Source of the DNA: Humisphaera sp.
GTDB taxonomy: Bacteria; Planctomycetota; Phycisphaerae; Tepidisphaerales; Tepidisphaeraceae
Reading direction: 5' to 3'
DNA length: 10,104 nt
Assembly: GCA_025351525.1 (NCBI GenBank)
Contig: JANXVV010000506.1
Span: 1-10,104, forward strand
The notes beneath the pieces are model-generated. The model made no database searches. It was not told where the DNA came from and saw only the letters and a program-made list of their open reading frames with translations. Of the stretch, positions 7,205-10,104 are shown in pieces. Made by a program: the position numbers and the translations under genes. Numbering within the stretch: the first letter of the stretch is position 1; every line of letters begins with the position of its first letter.

Positions 7205-7380
7205 CGAAATAAAGCACTTGATGCCGCGATTTTTATCCACCGACACCCTCTTACTCGATAAAGATTATTTGCAGTTCCTCAAGTTTTATCGCACAATCCC
7301 GATCCAACGCGAAGCGTTTGTAATGCTTCACCACCCTCGCCCGGCGAACGATTTATCCCTCTCACCCACAGGCGGATCGC

Positions 7381-9033
7381 ATGACCTTATCCCACTCAAC
7401 ACGCAAAATGCTCCAATCGCTTTGCGTCGTCGGCATGCTGTGGCCCGCCACTTTCTCATTCGCTCAACCTGTACCGCCCGCGCAGGCACGGGTTGCCGAG
7501 ACGCAACCGGTAAAGTTGCCCGAAGCCGGCCCTAAACCGGTCGGGGTGTTGGCGGGTCGACCGGATGCCGAGCCGCAGTCGGAACTGCTCGCGCCGCGCT
7601 ACGAAAATAAAACCGCCGGCATCAGTTTTCGTCCGCCGTCGGACACCAAAGAAGTGGCCCATCCCAATGGCGATGAGATCGTTCAATTCGTCAACGAAGC
7701 CAAAAGCTGGATACTTCGCGTGAGCAAACCGACGTTCGCCTCGCCGGTGCCGCTGTCGACCAGCCGCGATAAAGCGGGGGTCGAAAATACCGGGCTGTTG
7801 GAATACACCGTGCAGCAGTTGAAGGACGTCACCCCCGGCGCGAAAATTCTTCGGATGGATGTGATCAACGTCGACTCGAGCTATGTCGGGATGATCGCCC
7901 TGCGATTTTCCATGGGATCGCAACGATGGTTGCGGCAGCAGGCGATTTTCCAGGTGAACGATCGGCTTTACTACATCCTCAACCTGACCACGCCCGCCGG
8001 TAAAATTAACGCGGGTGACGACGAGACCAAATTGCCGCCCGATGCGGCTGAAAAAGTCGCGGTCGAAACATTCAGTTCCCTGGTCGACTCCATCAAGTTG
8101 ATCGATCGGCGGGCCATCAAGGACGATCAGGATCAACGCCTGTTCCGAACCCGCTCGCTGTTCCTATACTGGACCGCCGCGAAATTCGAGGCCATTCGCG
8201 TTGAAAAACAGTACCTTCGTCTGATTCAGGATGGCAAAGATGTCGGGTATCGGTACGTCGAGGAAATGCCCAACGACCCGAAATTGTCCGGCGTCGACGG
8301 CACCGGCGCGGTCGTCTATGAGCGGTCGCACCGGGTGGATAAAGACGAGCAGGGGCATTCGCTGTTCGTCGATACCGGCTCGTTCAAGTTCATGACTTTC
8401 AATCTCAAACGGGAGCGATTCACACGCACGGTCGTGATGCAGACGCAGACCGACGCGGGGCCGCAGGAAACGCACAGCACCGAATACGCCGATGGCAAAT
8501 GGGAGACGAAGTTGATCTTTTCCCCAAACCTCGGCGTGGTTCAGAAGAATGACGATAAGTCCCCTCCGATGCGCCCGGCGGATTCGCATACGCTGGATGT
8601 CACGTTCATCGGCAAGACGGTGAACGCCGAACCGCTGCATCTGGATCTGCCCCCGTTCTATCTGCCGCAGGCGGCCCTGCAATTATTGCCGCGACTCGTG
8701 GTCGACAAATCATTCCATGGCCCCCGAACTTATCTGTTCGCCGCCTATGCGCCTGAAACCAAGGACGTGCGGTTGCGCTATGTGGATGTTTCTGAAGAAA
8801 ACGAAGTGCTGTTCGCCGGGCAGCGGGTCAGGGCGATCACCGTGATCGAGCGACTGGGCATTGAGGGCAACCCCACCGTCCATTACGTCACCGCCGACGG
8901 TCGATATCTCGGCACGGAGAACAAGAGCCAGAAGCTGCTCATTCTACCGAGCGACGAAGCGGAAATTCTCAAGCAATGGCCTGATGCCAGGCTGACCCGT
9001 CCTGACAAAATACAGCGGGATGTGAAGCCTTAA
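7381..9033 (+). CDS. Large exported protein of unknown function
   Basis: A 550-residue protein I do not recognise by name. The signal peptide is clear: basic start (HSTRK), hydrophobic 10-27, likely cut after SFA at 28, then a Pro/Ala-rich linker to about residue 70. Residues about 72-240 (from YENKTAGISFRPPSD to FSSLVDSIKLI) look like a PsbP/DUF1795-type domain. The rest is strand-rich and resembles the periplasmic beta-barrel-like domains of the DUF3108/DUF4412 kind: VEKQYLRLIQDGKDVGYRYV, then repeated strands, ending HYVTADGRYLGTENKSQKL and a short EAEILKQWPDA. It resembles the protein at 4567-6468 in plan. GGCGGA (7371-7376) lies four bases before ATG 7381; ATG 7408 is possible but would cut the basic n-region. 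The broken toxin lies upstream and a mobile region downstream. Confidence 0.78.
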   Translation: MTLSHSTRKMLQSLCVVGMLWPATFSFAQPVPPAQARVAETQPVKLPEAGPKPVGVLAGRPDAEPQSELLAPRYENKTAGISFRPPSDTKEVAHPNGDEIVQFVNEAKSWILRVSKPTFASPVPLSTSRDKAGVENTGLLEYTVQQLKDVTPGAKILRMDVINVDSSYVGMIALRFSMGSQRWLRQQAIFQVNDRLYYILNLTTPAGKINAGDDETKLPPDAAEKVAVETFSSLVDSIKLIDRRAIKDDQDQRLFRTRSLFLYWTAAKFEAIRVEKQYLRLIQDGKDVGYRYVEEMPNDPKLSGVDGTGAVVYERSHRVDKDEQGHSLFVDTGSFKFMTFNLKRERFTRTVVMQTQTDAGPQETHSTEYADGKWETKLIFSPNLGVVQKNDDKSPPMRPADSHTLDVTFIGKTVNAEPLHLDLPPFYLPQAALQLLPRLVVDKSFHGPRTYLFAAYAPETKDVRLRYVDVSEENEVLFAGQRVRAITVIERLGIEGNPTVHYVTADGRYLGTENKSQKLLILPSDEAEILKQWPDARLTRPDKIQRDVKP

Positions 9034-9040
9034 GAGTAGA

Positions 9041-9120
9041 TTGGTGCAGCGACCCTTTTGGACAATAGCCGTGAGGCAGGCCCGGGGTTTCCGCCCACGG
9101 CTATCAAAGTAATGCACCAA
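9041..9120. repeat. Nested palindrome downstream of the 550-residue protein gene
   Basis: The outer pair is TTGGTGCA (9041-9048) with TGCACCAA (9113-9120), perfect over eight bases. Inside it TAGCCGTG (9066-9073) pairs with CACGGCTA (9096-9103), and GGC (9075-9077) with GCC (9093-9095). The gene before it ends at 9033. It could stop transcription, but no T-run follows; it may instead be an intergenic repeat of the TAGCC family or a small non-autonomous mobile element. Confidence 0.6.
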
Positions 9121-9260
9121 GGAATTGGCCCGAAATAACTTCCGTGCCTTACTTGATTGTCGGTACGGCTCGGTAGTTCCACTTCGGCAAGTGTGCGTAG
9201 AACTTCCTCATCACGCTTTTGACAATGTTGCAATAAGATTCCACGATGACATCCATGTCC

Positions 9261-9273
9261 GTAACTGTTTACC
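9261..9273 (+). mobile_element. Possible left end of the IS66-family element
   Basis: GTAACTGTTTACC lies about 60 bases before the transposase frame becomes convincing. IS66-family ends commonly begin GTAA and the family makes 8-base target duplications; the eight bases before this point are CCATGTCC (9253-9260). The right end lies outside the window, so the assignment is a guess from position and the GTAA start. Confidence 0.3.
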
Positions 9274-9321
9274 GTCCCGCCGGATTTTTGCTTGCGCGGG
9301 GGGGGCGCGGCGCGGCGATAT

Positions 9322-10104
9322 TTGATAAATTTGCAGGCGTTCATTGAAGAACACCAGTCCAATCCGACCTGCGAGCAGCTTGTGGCGCTGGTGGCGGAGC
9401 TGCGCCGGCAGAACCTCCCGCTTCAAAAGCGGATCGAACAGTTGGAATCCCAACTTCGGTCCCGTCCCCCGGGTCCGCCGACGTTGCCGGCGTTTGTGAA
9501 GCCGGTGTTGCCGCCACGGAAAAAGCGCAGGCCCGGACGTCCGGACGGGCATGAAGCGGCATTGCGGGCGGTGCCGGGGAAGATCGATCAGACCGTGGAG
9601 GTTCCCCTGCCGGCCGGTGGAGATGACGCCTGCCGGTGCCCGCGCTGCTCCGGGAAACTGATTGACTTCAAGGAACACGAGCGGCTGGTGGAGGATATCG
9701 TCCCGTCACGGCCGATCGTCACGCGTTACCGCACGTCCAGCGGCTTTTGCGGGCATTGCAACAAGCGGGTGGAATCGCGTCACCCCGATCAGCCCCCGGC
9801 GGCAAACCTGCCGCACGGGCAGTTGGGCCTCAACGCCCTGGCCGTGGCGGCGGTGCTCAAGCACGACGCGGGGTTGCCCTACCGCAAGGTGTGCCGGGTG
9901 CTGAATGACCTGTGCGGGTTGACCGTCAGCCCCGGAGCCTTGCCCAAACAGATGCGTCGCATGAGCCAATGGCTCGACGAGCCATACCGGCAAATCAAAC
10001 AGCAATTGCGGCAGGCCAAGTTCGTCCATGCCGACGAGACCGGAGCGCGGGTCGATGGCAAGAACCATTGGCTGTGGGTTTTGACTTCCCCGCGGTTCAC
10101 GCTG
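9322..10104 (+). CDS. IS66-family transposase, N-terminal part (runs off window)
   Basis: This is the N-terminal 261 codons of a DDE transposase that moves an IS66-type insertion sequence. In order: a coiled-coil leader (EQLVALVAELRRQN ... QLESQL), a basic Pro/Arg linker (KKRRPGRPDGHE), a zinc-finger domain with C-x-C-x2-C (codons at 9631, 9637, 9646) and C-x2-C (9748, 9757), and the start of the catalytic domain with FVHADETG (first D at 10033) and HWLWV. The gene continues beyond 10104. The frame is open from 9265 and has no ATG before the conserved part; TTG 9322 or 9331 are the nearest starts, TTG 9292 another, none with a clear Shine-Dalgarno sequence. An eight-G run at 9298-9305 lies just upstream, so slippage or a sequencing error there could hide the true start. 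The family call is secure and the start is not. Confidence 0.88.
   Translation, partial: MINLQAFIEEHQSNPTCEQLVALVAELRRQNLPLQKRIEQLESQLRSRPPGPPTLPAFVKPVLPPRKKRRPGRPDGHEAALRAVPGKIDQTVEVPLPAGGDDACRCPRCSGKLIDFKEHERLVEDIVPSRPIVTRYRTSSGFCGHCNKRVESRHPDQPPAANLPHGQLGLNALAVAAVLKHDAGLPYRKVCRVLNDLCGLTVSPGALPKQMRRMSQWLDEPYRQIKQQLRQAKFVHADETGARVDGKNHWLWVLTSPRFTL

Larger units (their letters stand above)
9034..9321. other. Intergenic stretch before the IS66 transposase
   Basis: No gene is supported here. It holds a nested palindrome (9041-9120), then about 140 bases of ordinary sequence, a possible IS end near 9261, and a GC-rich run with eight consecutive G (9298-9305). A short frame from ATG 9246 (about 33 codons) crosses the G-run and stops at 9347; I do not consider it a gene by itself. 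Confidence 0.5.

Noticed and set aside
7182..7535. A 117-codon + strand frame overlapping the end of the toxin and the start of the 550-residue protein
   Set aside because: It conflicts with the signal peptide of the 7381 gene and becomes Arg-rich after overlap, as expected of a shifted frame.
9219..9247. TTGACA at 9219-9224 as a promoter for the transposase
   Set aside because: At 17 bases the -10 position reads CACGAT, a poor match; the better TAAGAT is only 9 bases away.

Overview
The window looks like a piece of a moderately GC-rich, Gram-negative chromosome. The best guess is a planctomycete (Planctomycetota, possibly the Phycisphaerae). This rests on the mix of genes: a Kdo pathway gene, a secreted DUF1080/LamG-like protein, large exported proteins of no recognised family, a VapC-type toxin-antitoxin pair, an IS66 transposase, and short intergenic palindromes starting TAGCC. 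No rRNA or tRNA is present, so the taxonomy is inference. All genes I can support lie on the + strand.

Layout. (1) At 47-379 lies a small BFD-like [2Fe-2S] protein with a promoter placed so that its mRNA would be nearly leaderless. (2) kdsB (536-1282, TTG start) and pyrG (1400-3178) form a functional pair: CTP synthase makes the CTP that KdsB uses to activate Kdo for lipopolysaccharide. A long, almost perfect inverted repeat (1269-1395) fills the gap between them and supplies the last codons of kdsB and the leader of pyrG. (3) At 3270-4043 is a secreted DUF1080-like protein. (4) At 4206-4466 is a small protein with a C-terminal membrane anchor, followed by a large membrane-anchored protein of unknown function (4567-6468). 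(5) At 6545-7204 is a toxin-antitoxin pair: the antitoxin is intact, but the VapC/PIN toxin is broken by what looks like one extra G near 7081-7083. (6) At 7381-9033 is a second large exported protein of unknown function whose layout resembles the 4567-6468 product. (7) From about 9034 the sequence turns mobile: a nested palindrome (9041-9120), a possible IS end (about 9261), and an IS66-family transposase that runs off the window's right edge.

No convincing new multi-gene system is present. The items most worth following are the inverted repeat between kdsB and pyrG, the unusual CTP synthase, the frameshifted toxin, and the pair of similar exported proteins.
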